This document shows positions 16,729-26,156 of a stretch of 64,000 nt of DNA, piece by piece; the stretch's first letter is position 1, and every line of letters starts with the position of its first letter. The position numbers were made by a program, and so were the translations under genes. Source of the stretch: Sphingobacterium sp. UBA2700 (GTDB lineage Bacteria; Bacteroidota; Bacteroidia; Sphingobacteriales; Sphingobacteriaceae). The notes under the pieces were generated by a model. It saw nothing but the letters and a program-made list of their open reading frames with translations, did not search any database and was not told the origin of the DNA. The stretch is taken from assembly GCA_002354335.1 (NCBI GenBank), contig DELI01000005.1, positions 403,021-467,020 of the forward strand, in the 5' to 3' direction.

Positions 16729-17337
16729 TTATTTAGAGTATAACTCTACAATTAAATTTTCTTTAATGTTCTCTGGAATGTCAGCTCTTTCAGGGTAAGT
16801 TACGAAAGTACCTTTCAATTCGTTTGCATCCCACTCTAACCAGCTGAATTTATTAATTTTTCTTCCAGCTACAGAGTTTGAAATCGCTTCTAAGGATTTC
16901 GAACGCTCGCGAACTTCAATAACATCACCAGGGCGAATGCTATATGATGGAATGTTAACTACTTGACCGTTAACAGTAATATGCTTGTGCGAAACTAATT
17001 GACGAGCAGCTGAACGTGTAGGAGCAATTCCTAAACGGTAAACGATATTATCTAAACGTGCTTCTAATAATTTTAAGAAGTTCTCACCTGTAATACCTTG
17101 TTTTGCTGCTGCCTTAACGAATAAGTTTGAGAATTGACGCTCTAATACACCGTAAGTATATTTAGCTTTTTGTTTCTCTAATAACTGAATTGCATATTCA
17201 GATTGTTTTCCTCTTCTTTTTGAAGGACCATGTTGGCCTGGAGGATAGTTTTTCTTTTCTAATGCCTTATCTGGGCCGAAAATTGGCTCTCTAAATTTAC
17301 GAGCGATTTTGGACTTAGGTCCTGTATATCTTGCCAT
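16729..17337 (-). CDS. rpsD: Ribosomal protein S4 (uS4)
   Basis: A 202-residue small-subunit protein with the N-terminal [18 protein letters not shown], the [18 protein letters not shown] region, and an S4 RNA-binding domain (about 92-155, [20 protein letters not shown]). It is a primary 16S rRNA binder. The N-terminus has no zinc-binding CxxC set, so it is the zinc-free form. In the alpha operon after rpsK; S4 represses this operon in E. coli, and hairpins flank it here. Confidence 0.97.
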   Translation of the reverse strand: MARYTGPKSKIARKFREPIFGPDKALEKKNYPPGQHGPSKRRGKQSEYAIQLLEKQKAKYTYGVLERQFSNLFVKAAAKQGITGENFLKLLEARLDNIVYRLGIAPTRSAARQLVSHKHITVNGQVVNIPSYSIRPGDVIEVRERSKSLEAISNSVAGRKINKFSWLEWDANELKGTFVTYPERADIPENIKENLIVELYSK

Positions 17338-17361
17338 TTGTTTGTTCTGTTTGAAGTATCA

Positions 17362-17378
17362 TTCAGCCTTTAGCTGAA
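17362..17378 (-). other. Short intercistronic hairpin rpsK/rpsD
   Basis: TTCAGC (17362-17367) pairs with GCTGAA (17373-17378), loop CTTTA, in the 66-bp gap before rpsD. No T-run. Confidence 0.4.
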
Positions 17379-17403
17379 GAATCTTATCTTAAACACTCTA
17401 TTA

Positions 17404-17793
17404 TTAAACTCTTCTACGTTTTGGAGGACGACAACCGTTGTGAGGAAGTGGAGTAATATCCTTAATCGTCGTTACGTCGATTCCAATTGTTTGTAAAGAA
17501 CGGATCGCCGACTCACGTCCAGCACCAGGTCCTTTTACAAAAACTTCAACTTTACGCAATCCTAAGTCGTATGCAACTTTACCACAGTCGTTAGCAGCTT
17601 GTGACGCAGCATATGGAGTGTTCTTTTTAGAACCTTTGAAGCCCATCTTACCAGCTGAAGACCATGAAATTGTTTGACCTTGATTGTTAGTCAAAGTTAC
17701 GATGATGTTGTTAAAAGTAGCGTTGATATGAGCTTGACCAACAGGCTCGATAACTACGATACGTTTTTTAGTAACTTTTTTACTTTTAGCCAT
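17404..17793 (-). CDS. rpsK: Ribosomal protein S11 (uS11)
   Basis: 129 residues; basic N-terminus [11 protein letters not shown], then the S11 core ([20 protein letters not shown]) and the conserved C-terminal [17 protein letters not shown]. It lies in the platform of the 30S subunit, near the anti-Shine-Dalgarno helix of 16S rRNA. It begins 14 bp after rpsM. Confidence 0.97.
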   Translation of the reverse strand: MAKSKKVTKKRIVVIEPVGQAHINATFNNIIVTLTNNQGQTISWSSAGKMGFKGSKKNTPYAASQAANDCGKVAYDLGLRKVEVFVKGPGAGRESAIRSLQTIGIDVTTIKDITPLPHNGCRPPKRRRV

Positions 17794-17807
17794 TTCTTAA
17801 TTACTTA

Positions 17808-18185
17808 TTATTTAGTAGCTTTTTTCTTGTTAGCAACTGTCTTACGTTTTCCTTTACGAGTACGAGAGTTGTTTTTAGTGCGTTGACCACGAACTGGTAA
17901 GTGTTTACGGTGGCGTAATCCACGGTAACAACCAATATCCATCAAACGTTTAATGTTCAATTGAACTTCAGAACGTAATGCACCTTCAACTTTGATTTCA
18001 TCGTTGATGATTGTACGAATTGCAGCTAATTGATCATCATTCCATTCCTGAACTTTCACGTTCTGATCGATGCCTGCTTTATCTAAGATATAAGCAGCAG
18101 TGGAACGACCAATACCGAAAATATAGGTAAGGCCAATAACACCTCTTTTGTTTTTAGGTAAATCTATACCTGATATCCTTGCCAT
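17808..18185 (-). CDS. rpsM: Ribosomal protein S13 (uS13)
   Basis: 125 residues beginning [15 protein letters not shown], with the helix-two-turn-helix core ([19 protein letters not shown]) and the RNA-binding [20 protein letters not shown] tail followed by a lysine-rich end. It sits in the 30S head and contacts tRNA and the 50S bridge. It follows rpmJ by 28 bp. Confidence 0.97.
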   Translation of the reverse strand: MARISGIDLPKNKRGVIGLTYIFGIGRSTAAYILDKAGIDQNVKVQEWNDDQLAAIRTIINDEIKVEGALRSEVQLNIKRLMDIGCYRGLRHRKHLPVRGQRTKNNSRTRKGKRKTVANKKKATK

Positions 18186-18213
18186 ATAATATTTTAAGCG
18201 ATTATGTTAATAA

Positions 18214-18330
18214 CTACCCTTGACGTTGTTTGAACTTAGGGTTCTTTTTGTTAATTACAAAAACTTTTCCTTTGCGACGGATGATCTTACAATCCGCACT
18301 GCGTTTTTTAATTGATGCTCTAACTTTCAT
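18214..18330 (-). CDS. rpmJ: Ribosomal protein L36 (bL36)
   Basis: A 38-residue protein, translated from the ATG at 18330 to the TAG at 18214: it starts [20 protein letters not shown] and ends NPKFKQRQG. It keeps Cys14, but the other usual zinc ligands are lost ([18 protein letters not shown] in place of the Cys/His set), so it is the zinc-independent form. Its place between infA and rpsM is standard. Confidence 0.95.
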   Translation of the reverse strand: MKVRASIKKRSADCKIIRRKGKVFVINKKNPKFKQRQG

Positions 18331-18368
18331 TTTTATAAGTTTTTATACTGCTACCAATAAACCGAAGT

Positions 18369-18587
18369 CTATTTATAGCGGTATGTAATTCTTCCTTTGG
18401 TTAAATCATATGGAGACATTTCCAACTTCACTTTATCACCTGGCAGAATCTTGATGTAGTGCATGCGCATTTTCCCTGAAATGTGGGCAATGATCTCATG
18501 ACCATTCTCTAGCTCTACACGAAACATCGCGTTTGAAAGTGCTTCCTTTATGATACCGTCTTGTTCTATCGAGGCTTGTTTAGCCAT
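18369..18587 (-). CDS. infA: Translation initiation factor IF-1
   Basis: The start is the ATG at 18587 ([20 protein letters not shown]), the universal IF-1 N-terminus; the frame is open to 18632 but those codons are not conserved. The 72-residue product is a single OB-fold binding the A site of the 30S subunit during initiation. The 71-bp gap to map holds a candidate promoter, so infA may be expressed independently of the upstream operon. Confidence 0.97.
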   Translation of the reverse strand: MAKQASIEQDGIIKEALSNAMFRVELENGHEIIAHISGKMRMHYIKILPGDKVKLEMSPYDLTKGRITYRYK

Positions 18588-18629
18588 ATAAGCTCTTATT
18601 TTTGTGTATAAATTCGCAAAACAGGAGTG

Positions 18630-18658
18630 CAAAGATAAATAAATTAATTGAAAACCAA
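18630..18658 (-). promoter_or_regulatory. Internal promoter for infA
   Basis: On the minus strand TTG (18658-18656), 18 bases, then TATCTTTG (18637-18630), an exact TAnnTTTG box, 42 bases before the infA ATG. Confidence 0.6.
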
Positions 18659-19441
18659 CTACTTTTTATCTAAAACTTTCTCTATTGCATCAAAATTTAA
18701 TAATACGTCCGGTTTACCTTTTCTGATCGCAACCATCTGCTCGAAGTGAGCTGAAAGTTTACCATCAATGGTACTAACTGTCCATCCGTCATCCCAAAAC
18801 TTCACACCCCCTTTACCCGCATTGATCATCGGCTCAATACAGATTACTAAACCCTCTTCAAGCTTAGGACCCGAACCTCGCTTACCGTAGTTTGGCACTT
18901 CAGGCTTCTCATGTAAATGGAAACCAACACCATGTCCTACAAGTTCGCGAACAATACCATAGTTATAACGCGTTACGTATTCTTGAACGGCTGCAGAAAT
19001 ATCCCCAACACGCTTACCAGCCACTGCTTCGTCAATACCTTTGTAAAGTGAAGCTTTAGTAACATCTAGTAATTGCTGTGCTTCGGGAGAGATCTCACCT
19101 ACACCAAAAGTATAGGCAGAATCACTAATAAAACCATTTAAATTAACACCACCATCTACTGAGACTATGTCTCCCTCCTGCAACACATACTCACTTGGAA
19201 AACCATGAACGATTTGATCATTCACCGAAATACACAGGGAATATGGGAACCCGTGATAATTTAAAAACGCAGGTGTTCCTTTATGATCTTTGATAAACTC
19301 GAAAGCGAATTGATCAAGAGACAAGGTTGTGATACCCGGTTTTACCAACGAAGCAATTTCAGCAAGTAGCTGCGAGAGTACATTTGCGGACTCTCGCACT
19401 TGCTCAATTTCTTCGTCTGTTTTATAATATACTCTAGACAT
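18659..19441 (-). CDS. map: Methionine aminopeptidase type I
   Basis: A 260-residue M24A enzyme removing N-terminal Met from new proteins. The metal-binding residues lie in [20 protein letters not shown] (two Asp), [12 protein letters not shown] (His), CIEPM (Glu) and HFEQM (Glu). No N-terminal SH3-binding extension, so the short type Ia. It starts 7 bp after secY in the usual secY-map-infA-rpmJ order. Confidence 0.96.
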   Translation of the reverse strand: MSRVYYKTDEEIEQVRESANVLSQLLAEIASLVKPGITTLSLDQFAFEFIKDHKGTPAFLNYHGFPYSLCISVNDQIVHGFPSEYVLQEGDIVSVDGGVNLNGFISDSAYTFGVGEISPEAQQLLDVTKASLYKGIDEAVAGKRVGDISAAVQEYVTRYNYGIVRELVGHGVGFHLHEKPEVPNYGKRGSGPKLEEGLVICIEPMINAGKGGVKFWDDGWTVSTIDGKLSAHFEQMVAIRKGKPDVLLNFDAIEKVLDKK

Positions 19442-19448
19442 TCAAAAA

Positions 19449-20795
19449 TTAAATTGCTGATTGGTCGTAACCTTCAACGGTTGTTGCCGAGCTACGGCCT
19501 TTTACTCTACCTGTCTTCATTAATCCGTCATAGTGGCGCATCAACAAGTGACTTTCAATTTGTTGGATGGTATCCAACACTACCCCTACTAAGATCAACA
19601 ACGAAGTACCACCATAGAAATGAGCGAACTGGTTGTTTACACCGAACAATGTAGCAATTGCCGGTAAAATAGCAATCACAGCTACAAATATTGCTCCTGG
19701 GAATGTAATGTGAGAAATCACATTATCGATGAACAAATTCGTTTCATATCCAGGTTTAACGCCTGGAATAAATCCGCCATTTTTTTTCATATCCTCCGAC
19801 ATCTGTTGAGGATTAACCATGATCGCGGTGTAGAAGAATGTAAATGCAATGATCAACAAAGCAAATACAACATTATACGTCACAGATGTATAGTTACTCA
19901 AAGACGTCAAGAAGTCCGATTGCACATTCGGAAAGAACTGTGTTAAGGACATTGGAAGGAACATGATCGCTTGCGCGAAAATGATTGGCATTACACCAGC
20001 AGCATTCACCTTTAGGGGAATGTACTGACGAACACCGCCAATTTGTTTATTTCCAACGATTTTCTTAGCGTATTGTACAGGAATCTTACGAACCCCTTGA
20101 ACCACAAGAATGGTAAATATTACAACGAAGAACAAGGCTACAAATTCTAATAACAATGGAATTGGACCACCACCACTAGGACTCATTCTTGAACCCCACT
20201 CTGCTGTAATACCTGCAGGAAGCTGCGCGATAATACCTGCCATAATAATAAGTGAAATACCATTACCGATACCTTTATCAGTAATCTTCTCACCTAGCCA
20301 CATCACAAACAGTGTACCTGCTGTCAACACGATTGCAGAAAGAATAGAGAACATCGGATCAGCGATAGTTTTTGCTTCAGGACCGATTTGCGTCTTCACG
20401 TATGCAATTGACTGAACCAAAGTAATCGCTACTGTTAGGTAACGAGTAATTTGAGTCATTTTCTTACGCCCAGACTCCCCCTCTTTTTGCATTTTCTGAA
20501 AAGCAGGAACAGCTATCCCCAATAACTGCACAACGATAGATGCGGAGATGTATGGCATTACGCCTAATGCAAAAATTGCCGCACGGGAAAAAGATCCACC
20601 GGCAAACATATTGATTAGGTTCATAATATCATTACCACCTTCTCTGTTTACTACCAATGCATCAGGATTAACACCTGGCAATACCACGTGACATCCTATG
20701 CGGTATATTAAAAGAAAAAGTAACGTATTTAAAATACGATTACGTAATTCTTCAATCTTCCATATATTGGTTAAGGTTGTGATTAGTTTCTTCAT
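19449..20795 (-). CDS. secY: Preprotein translocase subunit SecY
   Basis: A 448-residue channel protein with ten transmembrane helices, forming the SecYEG pore for export and membrane insertion. Characteristic stretches include the plug-region GGSFSRAAIFALGVMPYISA near 67-86 and the C-terminal cytosolic loop MRHYDGLMKTGRVKGR near 418-433. Cotranscribed after rplO (6-bp gap). Confidence 0.97.
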   Translation of the reverse strand: MKKLITTLTNIWKIEELRNRILNTLLFLLIYRIGCHVVLPGVNPDALVVNREGGNDIMNLINMFAGGSFSRAAIFALGVMPYISASIVVQLLGIAVPAFQKMQKEGESGRKKMTQITRYLTVAITLVQSIAYVKTQIGPEAKTIADPMFSILSAIVLTAGTLFVMWLGEKITDKGIGNGISLIIMAGIIAQLPAGITAEWGSRMSPSGGGPIPLLLEFVALFFVVIFTILVVQGVRKIPVQYAKKIVGNKQIGGVRQYIPLKVNAAGVMPIIFAQAIMFLPMSLTQFFPNVQSDFLTSLSNYTSVTYNVVFALLIIAFTFFYTAIMVNPQQMSEDMKKNGGFIPGVKPGYETNLFIDNVISHITFPGAIFVAVIAILPAIATLFGVNNQFAHFYGGTSLLILVGVVLDTIQQIESHLLMRHYDGLMKTGRVKGRSSATTVEGYDQSAI

Positions 20796-20801
20796 GTATT
20801 A

Positions 20802-21248
20802 TTACAGTTTAACGATAGAACCACCTGCTGCTTCAATAGCTTTTTGAGCTGAGGTAGAGAACGCATGAGCTTTAACTTCTACTTTCGCAGTAAACTCACC
20901 ACGACCTAAGATTTTCACTTTGTCGTTTTTAGAGATTAAACCGTGAACATTTAAAGTTTCAAAGTCTACAGTCGTTAAATTGTGTTTCTCAACTAAACCT
21001 TGTAATACATCTAAGTTAACACCTACGTATTCTACACGGTTAATGTTTTTGAATCCGAATTTAGGAACGCGACGTTGTAAAGGCATTTGACCACCTTCGA
21101 AACCAATCTTCGTAGAGTGACCAGAACGAGATCCGGCACCTTTGTGTCCACGAGTTGAAGTTCCGCCACGACCTGATCCTTGACCACGACCAATACGTTT
21201 CTTACTTTTTGTTGAACCAACTGCTGGTTTTAAATTACTTAAGTTCAT
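20802..21248 (-). CDS. rplO: Ribosomal protein L15 (uL15)
   Basis: 148 residues starting [20 protein letters not shown], with the glycine-rich [20 protein letters not shown] region and a C-terminal globular domain. It binds 23S rRNA late in assembly. A 113-bp gap with an 11-bp hairpin separates it from rpmD upstream. Confidence 0.97.
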   Translation of the reverse strand: MNLSNLKPAVGSTKSKKRIGRGQGSGRGGTSTRGHKGAGSRSGHSTKIGFEGGQMPLQRRVPKFGFKNINRVEYVGVNLDVLQGLVEKHNLTTVDFETLNVHGLISKNDKVKILGRGEFTAKVEVKAHAFSTSAQKAIEAAGGSIVKL

Positions 21249-21322
21249 TTTAAACTTGATTGTGTTACGCCTTCGCTCTCACTAAACAGGCAATAACCTT
21301 TGAATATTTAATGAATAAACAG

Positions 21323-21354
21323 AATGGAAAGGACTGTGAGAAATCCTTTCCATT
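21323..21354 (-). other. Intercistronic hairpin rpmD/rplO
   Basis: AATGGAAAGGA (21323-21333) pairs perfectly with TCCTTTCCATT (21344-21354), loop of 10. On the minus strand no T-run follows, so an attenuator, processing or protein-binding role is as likely as termination. Confidence 0.6.
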
Positions 21355-21361
21355 GTTATTT

Positions 21362-21541
21362 TTAAACAGTTTCTACTGCTACTAAATGGTTCACTTTACG
21401 AACCATACCAATAATCGCTGGTGTAGCTTCAACTTCTACTGAGTGATTGATTTTTTTCAAACCTAATGCCTCAATAGTTTTCTTTTGGCGCTCGCTTCTG
21501 TCGATAACGCTCTTTATCTGGGTGATTTTAATTTTTGCCAT
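21362..21541 (-). CDS. rpmD: Ribosomal protein L30 (uL30)
   Basis: A 59-residue protein read from the ATG at 21541 to the TAA at 21362: [20 protein letters not shown] at the start, then [17 protein letters not shown] and [14 protein letters not shown]. This matches the compact bacterial L30 in length and in its conserved RxxQKxTIEALGL core. It begins 4 bp after rpsE. Confidence 0.95.
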   Translation of the reverse strand: MAKIKITQIKSVIDRSERQKKTIEALGLKKINHSVEVEATPAIIGMVRKVNHLVAVETV

Positions 21542-21545
21542 GATA

Positions 21546-22064
21546 TTAACCGTTAAATACTTTGTTTAAATCGACACCACGTGTTTGTGCCACTGTATAA
21601 GCATCACGCATGTTTGCTAAAGCATCAATAGTTGCTTTAACAACATTGTGAGGGTTAGAAGATCCTAATGATTTTGCTAATACGTCAGTGATACCTGCAG
21701 ACTCTAATACTGCACGCATAGCACCACCCGCTAATACTCCTGTACCGTGTACAGCTGGTTTAATTAAAACTGAACCACCTGAGTATTTACCATACTGCTC
21801 ATGAGGAACTGTACCTTTAATGATAGGAACTTTCACTAAGTTTTTCTTAGCGTCATCAATACCTTTAGTAATTGCTTCAGTAACCTCTTTAGCTTTACCT
21901 AAACCGTATCCTACGATGCCATTCTCATCACCAACTACAACGATAGCTGAGAAACTGAAGGTACGACCACCTTTAGTAACTTTCGCAACGCGTTGGATGC
22001 TTACTAAGCGATCTTTTAATTCAATCTCGCTTGATTTTACTCTTTTAATATTGCTTAATGCCAT
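21546..22064 (-). CDS. rpsE: Ribosomal protein S5 (uS5)
   Basis: 172 residues: an N-terminal double-stranded-RNA-binding-like domain ([20 protein letters not shown]) and a C-terminal domain ([20 protein letters not shown]). It shapes the mRNA entry tunnel and decoding fidelity. It begins 12 bp after rplR. Confidence 0.97.
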   Translation of the reverse strand: MALSNIKRVKSSEIELKDRLVSIQRVAKVTKGGRTFSFSAIVVVGDENGIVGYGLGKAKEVTEAITKGIDDAKKNLVKVPIIKGTVPHEQYGKYSGGSVLIKPAVHGTGVLAGGAMRAVLESAGITDVLAKSLGSSNPHNVVKATIDALANMRDAYTVAQTRGVDLNKVFNG

Positions 22065-22076
22065 TTCTTTCTTTGA

Positions 22077-22430
22077 TTAAAAGTCTAAACCGCCTTCGCG
22101 AGCACCTTCAGCCAATGATTTAATACGGCCATGGTATAGATACCCATTACGGTCAAAAACTACTTTGCTAATTCCTGCTGCGATCGCTTTCTCAGCAACC
22201 AATTTACCTACAGCTTTAGATTGATCAACTTTGTTACCTGATGCAGCAAATTCTTTTGATGATGAAGAAGCAGACACTAATGTCTTTCCTAATGTATCAT
22301 CAATGATCTGTGCGTAGATACCTTTATTACTTCTAAAAACCGTTAAACGCGGACGTTCTGTAGATCCAGCCAGGTGTTTTCTGATTCCTTTTTTTATTCT
22401 CGCTCTACGAGTTGATTTAATTCCTGCCAT
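22077..22430 (-). CDS. rplR: Ribosomal protein L18 (uL18)
   Basis: 117 residues; [20 protein letters not shown] core and the C-terminal [20 protein letters not shown], typical of bacterial L18, which carries 5S rRNA into the 50S central protuberance with L5. 5 bp after rplF. Confidence 0.97.
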   Translation of the reverse strand: MAGIKSTRRARIKKGIRKHLAGSTERPRLTVFRSNKGIYAQIIDDTLGKTLVSASSSSKEFAASGNKVDQSKAVGKLVAEKAIAAGISKVVFDRNGYLYHGRIKSLAEGAREGGLDF

Positions 22431-22435
22431 GGTTA

Positions 22436-22990
22436 TTATTTTTTAGCTGATTTACCTGCTTTTCTTCTTAATACTTCCCCTGCGAACTTAATACCTTTAC
22501 CTTTGTATGGCTCTGGCTTACGGAAGCCGCGGATTTTCGCTGCTACCTGTCCGATTAATTGTTTGTCAATTGACTCCAATGTAATTGTTGGGTTCTTACC
22601 TTTTTCAGCAGTAGTTGTAACTGTAATTTCCTTTGGCAATACGAAAACAATCTGGTGAGAGAATCCTAAAGTTAACTCTAATGTATTACCAGTGTTTGAA
22701 GCACGGTAACCAACACCCACTAACTCTTGTGTAGTTTTGTACCCTTCGGTTACACCGACTACCATGTTGTTAATCAAGGCGCGGTATAAGCCGTGTAATG
22801 CTTTGTGTTTCTTTTGTTCTGTAGGACGTGTAACGACGATCTGGCCATCTTCTTCTTTAACAGTGATGTCGCTGTCCACTTGTTGTGTTAATTCACCTTT
22901 AGGGCCTTTTACTGCCAACAAGTTCTTGTCTGATACAGTAATTGATACTCCCGAGGGAATAGCAATTGGCGCTTTTCCAATTCTTGACAT
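22436..22990 (-). CDS. rplF: Ribosomal protein L6 (uL6)
   Basis: 184 residues with the duplicated L6 fold: [20 protein letters not shown] at the start and the conserved [20 protein letters not shown] at the end. It lies near the sarcin-ricin loop and factor-binding site. 23 bp after rpsH. Confidence 0.97.
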   Translation of the reverse strand: MSRIGKAPIAIPSGVSITVSDKNLLAVKGPKGELTQQVDSDITVKEEDGQIVVTRPTEQKKHKALHGLYRALINNMVVGVTEGYKTTQELVGVGYRASNTGNTLELTLGFSHQIVFVLPKEITVTTTAEKGKNPTITLESIDKQLIGQVAAKIRGFRKPEPYKGKGIKFAGEVLRRKAGKSAKK

Positions 22991-23013
22991 TTCTTTGTGT
23001 GTTTTTTCCTAGA

Positions 23014-23412
23014 TTAATAAACGTAACATAAAACTTCACCACCAACATTTTGAACGCCAGCTTCTTTATCCGACATTACACCTTTCGATGTAGATAGGAT
23101 AGCAATACCTAGACCGTTCAGAACACGAGGAAGGTTGTCAACATTTGCATACTTTCTTAAACCAGGTTTACTCACACGTGTCAAAGTGCGAATAGCCGGT
23201 ACTTTGCTAATTGGATGGTATTTCAAAGCAATTTTAATGGTGCCTTGAGGACCTTCTTCAATAAATTTGTAATTAGCAATGTAACCCTTGTCAAAAAGAA
23301 CTTTAGTGATTTCTTTTTTTAGGTTCGATGCAGGAATTTCAACAACCCTGTGGTTGGCCTTAATGGCATTCCTTACTCGTGTAAGGTAATCCGCTATTGG
23401 ATCTGTATTCAT
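23014..23412 (-). CDS. rpsH: Ribosomal protein S8 (uS8)
   Basis: 132 residues: [20 protein letters not shown] at the start and the C-terminal [20 protein letters not shown] motif that binds 16S helix 21. S8 is the translational repressor of this operon in E. coli. Here it is separated from rpsN by 143 bp holding a terminator and a promoter candidate, so it may open its own transcription unit. Confidence 0.97.
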   Translation of the reverse strand: MNTDPIADYLTRVRNAIKANHRVVEIPASNLKKEITKVLFDKGYIANYKFIEEGPQGTIKIALKYHPISKVPAIRTLTRVSKPGLRKYANVDNLPRVLNGLGIAILSTSKGVMSDKEAGVQNVGGEVLCYVY

Positions 23413-23458
23413 TATTTATAAAAATTATGATAATGGTTTCCATCCTTTTCCTAAAGGA

Positions 23459-23489
23459 CAGACCTATTATCTGTTAACAATATTTGCAA
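23459..23489 (-). promoter_or_regulatory. Candidate internal promoter before rpsH
   Basis: On the minus strand TTG (23489-23487), 20 bases, then TAGGTCTG (23466-23459), one mismatch to TAnnTTTG. It lies just after the terminator-like hairpin and 46 bases before the rpsH ATG. The leader contains a small TCCTTT-AGGA-AAAGGA hairpin. Confidence 0.45.
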
Positions 23490-23492
23490 TGC

Positions 23493-23532
23493 AAAAAAAA
23501 CCCGATAAATCGCATTACGCGATTTATCCGGG
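23493..23532 (-). terminator. Intrinsic terminator or attenuator between rpsN and rpsH
   Basis: Arms 23501-23513 and 23519-23532 pair over 13 bp with one bulged base. Read on the minus strand the stem is followed directly by eight T (23500-23493), a complete intrinsic terminator inside the ribosomal operon. Confidence 0.8.
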
Positions 23533-23555
23533 CAAAAGTAAATATTTTTTTTGGT

Positions 23556-23825
23556 TTACCAAGAAGCTTTTTTCACCCCTGGGATTTTTCCGTCTAATGC
23601 CATCTCACGGAATGTTACACGAGAGATACCGAATTGACGCATATATCCTTTAGGACGGCCTGTTAATTTACAACGATTGTGCAAACGTACAGGTGAAGCA
23701 TTCTTAGGCAATTTGTCTAAAGCTGCATAATCACCTGCTGCTTTTAAAGCAGCACGTTTCTCAGCAAACTTAGCAACTAATTTCTGACGCTTTACTTCGC
23801 GTGCTTTTAATCCTTCTTTAGCCAT
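23556..23825 (-). CDS. rpsN: Ribosomal protein S14 (uS14), zinc-free type
   Basis: 89 residues starting [20 protein letters not shown], with [20 protein letters not shown] near 50-69. The long form without the CxxC zinc motifs. It binds in the 30S head. Its start overlaps the rplE stop by 8 bp, and a terminator-like hairpin follows it. Confidence 0.97.
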   Translation of the reverse strand: MAKEGLKAREVKRQKLVAKFAEKRAALKAAGDYAALDKLPKNASPVRLHNRCKLTGRPKGYMRQFGISRVTFREMALDGKIPGVKKASW

Positions 23826-24387
23826 TGTTGTTCGAATTTTGATTTTTGAATGGTAAACCGAATTGTTTCAATAACTCTAATGCTTCGATGTCATTCTTAG
23901 CAGAAGTTACGAAAGTGATATCCATACCTTGGATCTTATTGATTTTGTCAATGTTAATCTCAGGGAAGATAATCTGCTCAGTAATACCTAAGTTGTAGTT
24001 ACCGTGTCCATCGAATCCTTTATCGTTGATACCGCGGAAATCACGGATACGAGGTAATGAAACAGCAATTAAACGATCTAAGAATTCGTACATATTGTTG
24101 TCGCGTAATGTTACACGAGCACCAATAGGCATGCCTTTACGCAATTTAAAGTTCGAAATATCTTTTTTAGACTTAGTAGGAACTGCTTGTTGTCCTGTGA
24201 TCAAAGTTAACTCGCCAATTGCATTGTCGATTAATTTCTTGTCAGCAGTAGCAGCACCAATACCTTGAGATACAACGATCTTCTCCAATCTAGGAACTTG
24301 CATAACGCTCTTGTATTGGAATTTCTCTTTTAGAGCTGCACGGATCTCATCCGCGTATTTCCCTTTTAATCTCGGTGAATAAGTCAT
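23818..24387 (-). CDS. rplE: Ribosomal protein L5 (uL5)
   Basis: 189 residues with the L5 core ([60 protein letters not shown]). It binds 5S rRNA and contacts P-site tRNA. Its start and the rplX stop share one base. Confidence 0.97.
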   Translation of the reverse strand: MTYSPRLKGKYADEIRAALKEKFQYKSVMQVPRLEKIVVSQGIGAATADKKLIDNAIGELTLITGQQAVPTKSKKDISNFKLRKGMPIGARVTLRDNNMYEFLDRLIAVSLPRIRDFRGINDKGFDGHGNYNLGITEQIIFPEINIDKINKIQGMDITFVTSAKNDIEALELLKQFGLPFKNQNSNNNG

Positions 24388-24731
24388 TATTTAATCTCCT
24401 CCCCTGATTTTTTTGCGTAACGTACTATTTTACCATCTGCATTTACTTTACGTCCAATACGAGTAGTATTACCTGTCTTAGGATCGATTAAAGCAATGTT
24501 AGAGATGTTAATCGCAGCTTCCTTCTCGATGATACCACCGTTAGGGTTTGCTGCACTAGGTTTAGTGTGTTTCTTAACGATATTAGCGCCTTCTACGATA
24601 GCTCTATCTGCATCCACTAAAATTTGTAAAACTTTTCCTTGAACACCTTTAGAGTTACCAGCGATAACTTTCACTAAATCTCCTTTTTTAATTTTGATTT
24701 TGTGAGTAGTAGTTTTTTTCTTCTGTGCCAT
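24387..24731 (-). CDS. rplX: Ribosomal protein L24 (uL24)
   Basis: 114 residues; KOW motif near 17-45 ([20 protein letters not shown]) and the C-terminal [17 protein letters not shown] block. It initiates 50S assembly with L3. The N-terminus carries a short lysine/threonine-rich extension. 2 bp after rplN. Confidence 0.96.
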   Translation of the reverse strand: MAQKKKTTTHKIKIKKGDLVKVIAGNSKGVQGKVLQILVDADRAIVEGANIVKKHTKPSAANPNGGIIEKEAAINISNIALIDPKTGNTTRIGRKVNADGKIVRYAKKSGEEIK

Positions 24732-24733
24732 AA

Positions 24734-25102
24734 TTATAAAACCTCCGGTGCTAGTGATACGATTTTCATGAACTGCTTCTCACGTAACTCTCTGGCAACT
24801 GGGCCAAAAATACGAGTACCGCGAGGCTCATCGTTATTGTTTAACAATACTGCAGCGTTATCATCGAAACGAATGTAAGAACCATCTTTACGACGAATCT
24901 CTTTTTTCGTACGAACTACAACTGCTTTAGAAACTGAACCTTTCTTCACGTTTCCTGAAGGTATAGCGCTCTTTACGGTAACAACGATCTTATCACCGAT
25001 AGATGCATAACGCTTGCGCGTACCGCCCAATACACGGATTACTAAAACCTCTTTAGCTCCGCTATTGTCAGCTACATTTAATCTTGATTCCTGTTGTACC
25101 AT
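24734..25102 (-). CDS. rplN: Ribosomal protein L14 (uL14)
   Basis: 122 residues starting [20 protein letters not shown], with [20 protein letters not shown] toward the end, as in all bacteria. It forms intersubunit bridges and binds the silencing factor RsfS. Start shares one base with the rpsQ stop. Confidence 0.97.
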   Translation of the reverse strand: MVQQESRLNVADNSGAKEVLVIRVLGGTRKRYASIGDKIVVTVKSAIPSGNVKKGSVSKAVVVRTKKEIRRKDGSYIRFDDNAAVLLNNNDEPRGTRIFGPVARELREKQFMKIVSLAPEVL

Positions 25103-25356
25103 TATTTAGCCCTTTCTAAAATTTCAACTAATCTCCAGTTTTTTGTTTTACTCAGCGGACGAGTTTCCATGATTAATACCGTATCGCCGATACCGCAGGT
25201 ATTCTCTTCGTCATGAGCTTTGAATTTAGTAGTTTTTTTAACGAACTTACCGTAGATAGGGTGTTTCACTTTACGCTCAACCGCTACTGTAATCGATTTG
25301 TCCATTTTATTGCTAACTACTAAGCCGATTCTTGTTTTTCTTAAATTTCTTTCCAT
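25102..25356 (-). CDS. rpsQ: Ribosomal protein S17 (uS17)
   Basis: 84 residues: [20 protein letters not shown] at the start and the OB-fold region [21 protein letters not shown] primary 16S rRNA 5'-domain binder. 13 bp after rpmC. Confidence 0.97.
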   Translation of the reverse strand: MERNLRKTRIGLVVSNKMDKSITVAVERKVKHPIYGKFVKKTTKFKAHDEENTCGIGDTVLIMETRPLSKTKNWRLVEILERAK

Positions 25357-25369
25357 TTCGACTTAATTT

Positions 25370-25588
25370 TTATGCCTCAGAGGCTGTTTCAGATTTTGCT
25401 GCATTCTTACGCTTAGAAACCTCAGTGGAGATACGAGCGATAGTTCTGCGAGCTGCTTTGATAACATTTGGGTTCTCAATAGCAGAAACAGCGTGTGCAA
25501 ATTTCAATTTGTTAAAGGCAGCTTTCTCTTCTGCAAGGCGAGCTGTTAAATCCTCTGTTGATAATTCTACGATTTCTGAATTTTTCAT
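25370..25588 (-). CDS. rpmC: Ribosomal protein L29 (uL29)
   Basis: 72 residues forming the helical hairpin of L29 (MKNSEIVELSTEDLTARLAE; KLKFAHAVSAIENPN; RRTIARISTEVSKRK). It lies at the nascent-chain tunnel exit near L23. Preceded by a 93-bp gap holding a 9-bp hairpin after rplP. Confidence 0.95.
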   Translation of the reverse strand: MKNSEIVELSTEDLTARLAEEKAAFNKLKFAHAVSAIENPNVIKAARRTIARISTEVSKRKNAAKSETASEA

Positions 25589-25630
25589 TTTTTTCCAGTG
25601 TTGGGTCGGGTTATCTAAACTTTTAATATT

Positions 25631-25655
25631 GCCTTACGGGTAACGGCCGTAAGGC
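25631..25655 (-). other. Intercistronic hairpin rplP/rpmC
   Basis: GCCTTACGG (25631-25639) pairs perfectly with CCGTAAGGC (25647-25655), loop of 7. No T-run follows on the minus strand. Confidence 0.6.
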
Positions 25656-25681
25656 TAAATTTTAGACATTACCGACGATTA

Positions 25682-26104
25682 TTATGCTTCAACGTAATCT
25701 CTACGTATCACAAACTTAGTTTGAACCGGTAATTTTTGAGCAGCTAAACGTAATGCTTCTTTAGCAATCTCTAAAGGCACACCTTCTGCTTCAAATAACA
25801 TACGGCCTGGGCGTACTACTGCTACCCAGTATTCTGGAGCACCCTTACCCTTACCCATACGTACCTCTGCAGGCTTCTTAGTAACAGGTTTGTCAGGGAA
25901 GATACGGATCCACACTTGACCTTCACGTTTCATATAACGTGTTACGGCGATACGTGCTGCCTCAATTTGACGGCTTGTGATCCATGCTGACTCCAGTGAT
26001 TTGATACCGAAAGAACCGAAAGATAACTCCGCACCACGGCTAGCATTACCCTTCATGCGGCCTTTCTGCATCTTTCTGAACTTCGTTCTTTTTGGCTGTA
26101 ACAT
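25682..26104 (-). CDS. rplP: Ribosomal protein L16 (uL16)
   Basis: 140 residues starting [20 protein letters not shown], with [20 protein letters not shown] and [20 protein letters not shown]. It organises the peptidyl-transferase and A-site region. 52 bp after rpsC. Confidence 0.97.
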   Translation of the reverse strand: MLQPKRTKFRKMQKGRMKGNASRGAELSFGSFGIKSLESAWITSRQIEAARIAVTRYMKREGQVWIRIFPDKPVTKKPAEVRMGKGKGAPEYWVAVVRPGRMLFEAEGVPLEIAKEALRLAAQKLPVQTKFVIRRDYVEA

Positions 26105-26156
26105 GTTCGTATTTTGTTAAAATCTGTTCTAACAGATAGTTTTAAATCTTAATTAA

